Below, in pieces: positions 63,513-64,000 of a stretch of DNA of 64,000 nucleotides (position 1 is its first letter; every line of letters starts with the position of its first letter). This stretch comes from Bernardetia sp. ABR2-2B (lineage in GTDB: Bacteria; Bacteroidota; Bacteroidia; Cytophagales; Bernardetiaceae): contig NZ_CP147020.1 in NCBI RefSeq assembly GCF_037126435.1, positions 1,201,001-1,265,000 on the forward strand, given 5' to 3'. A program made the translations under genes and the position numbers. Under the pieces are notes generated by a model. That model did no database searches. It saw nothing but the letters and a program-made list of their open reading frames with translations, and was not told the DNA's origin.

Positions 63513-63539
63513 TCAACGAGCTTAAAAGCGTCGTTGAGG
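63513..63539. repeat. 27-bp palindromic repeat, copy 2
   Basis: Exact reverse complement of the repeat at 13350-13376. The hairpin is CAACGA-GCTT-...-AAGC-G-TCGTTG. It lies immediately upstream of the murC start codon, in its mRNA leader. Confidence 0.85.
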
Positions 63540-63579
63540 GTGTTGATATTTTACACAAAAAACGATAAGAAATTTTAGA

Positions 63580-63942
63580 TTAGCAAGTAGAACATTTTTC
63601 TTTACGCTTTTCCTTTTCCTTCTCATCTTCTTTATATCCGTATTCTATAGCAAGTTTCCAGTCTTCACAGGCTGCTTCTTTGTTTCCTAGTTTGTTTTGA
63701 ATTGAACCTCTTTTATAGATAGCTTGATTAAACTTCTTATCTATTTCTAAGGTTTCCTCTATTATTATTAAGGCTTCTTGATAGCGTTCTAATCCTGATA
63801 AAGCATAGACTTTTCCGTAAAGAGAATATGCTTTTTCATAATCTGTTTCTATACATACTTCAAAGTCTTCTAAAGAAAGTTCATGTTTTTTTAAGGCTGC
63901 ACGAACTGCACCCCTATAATAATGAACTTTTGTAGATTTCAT
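63580..63942 (-). CDS. Small TPR protein
   Basis: A 120-residue protein of about three tetratricopeptide repeats (YYRGAVRAALKKHELSLEDF, AYSLYGKVYALSGLERYQEA, QAIYKRGSIQNKLGNKEAAC) with a charged C-terminus and a Cys-Ser-Thr-Cys end. Its AACEDWKLAIEYG segment resembles the C-terminal TPR of the J-domain protein at 8680 (ACKDWKKARELGN). No signal peptide is seen. It could be a scaffold, and it is complete in the window. Confidence 0.65.
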   Translation of the reverse strand: MKSTKVHYYRGAVRAALKKHELSLEDFEVCIETDYEKAYSLYGKVYALSGLERYQEALIIIEETLEIDKKFNQAIYKRGSIQNKLGNKEAACEDWKLAIEYGYKEDEKEKEKRKEKCSTC

Positions 63943-64000
63943 AAATGAGTAATGAAAGTAAAGAGCTATTACTCTACTAGCTATTGGTATAAACCATTTT

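Noticed and set aside
63493-63558. 22-residue N-terminal extension of MurC
   Set aside because: It overlaps the dispersed 27-bp repeat, which is more likely leader DNA.
1-64000. CRISPR array or tRNA genes
   Set aside because: The heptad runs are far too short and degenerate for CRISPR, and I saw no tRNA with a recognisable T-loop in any gap. A tRNAscan search would be decisive.

Overview
This 64 kb window is chromosomal DNA of a gliding, low-GC member of the Bacteroidota, most likely the order Cytophagales (a Bernardetia/Flexibacter-like marine bacterium). The evidence is the gliding protein GldG, a type IX secretion (T9SS) C-terminal sorting domain on a 1726-residue surface protein, a SusC-style TonB-dependent receptor with a carboxypeptidase-regulatory N-terminal domain, an exosortase with a PID-type substrate candidate, the efp-accB-accC gene order, and promoters of the Bacteroidota type (TTTG about 22 bases before TAnnTTTG). 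The species assignment is inference. I saw no rRNA, tRNA, phage, insertion sequence or CRISPR array.

Layout. 1-2.1 kb: the 3' part of rpoN (sigma-54) and two small unknown genes. 2.1-6.1 kb: a carbamoyltransferase - DUF5989 - SxtJ module with a divergent membrane SGNH protein; DUF5989 is a 49-residue gene found by reading the gap. 6.2-12 kb: a lipoprotein, guaA, a membrane J-domain/TPR protein and purB. 12-17.9 kb: DUF502, MarC, a barrel protein, a lipoprotein, a GT-C glycosyltransferase, an exported thioredoxin-like protein and a lone trpF. 18-21 kb: a TPP riboswitch reading into a TonB-dependent receptor, which points to thiamine uptake. 21-25.6 kb: phosphatase, glycosyltransferases, a GNAT enzyme, and an LpxH-like gene broken by one in-frame stop. 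25.7-29.7 kb: a TPR-SpoIIE phosphatase, a DUF58 protein and a Doc-type toxin pair. 29.8-36 kb: gldG, an exported metalloprotease, a serine hydrolase with TPRs, and unknowns. 36.3-40.5 kb: a giant tandem DUF445 membrane protein. 41-46.4 kb: AlkB-like oxygenase, kmo, accC-accB-efp. 46.6-52.1 kb: a PID-type small protein and the giant LRR/Ig/T9SS surface protein. 52.4-64 kb: GNAT, M20 amidohydrolase, exosortase, GlsB-like protein, YtcJ-like amidohydrolase, rsmI, a Crp/Fnr regulator, exported proteins, a YtxH protein, murC and a TPR protein.

Most genes are single housekeeping or envelope genes in short transcription units separated by strong hairpin terminators. The most unusual signal is in the gaps. 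One class is runs of degenerate seven-base tandem repeats, like cyanobacterial STRRs, often abutting a stop codon. The other is dispersed GC-rich hairpins, including one 27-bp palindrome present identically at 13.35 kb and, inverted, at 63.5 kb, and a set sharing the loop GTTTTAGCGTAGC. Two genes (guaA and rsmI) have the -7 promoter box only 3-4 bases before ATG, which predicts leaderless mRNAs.
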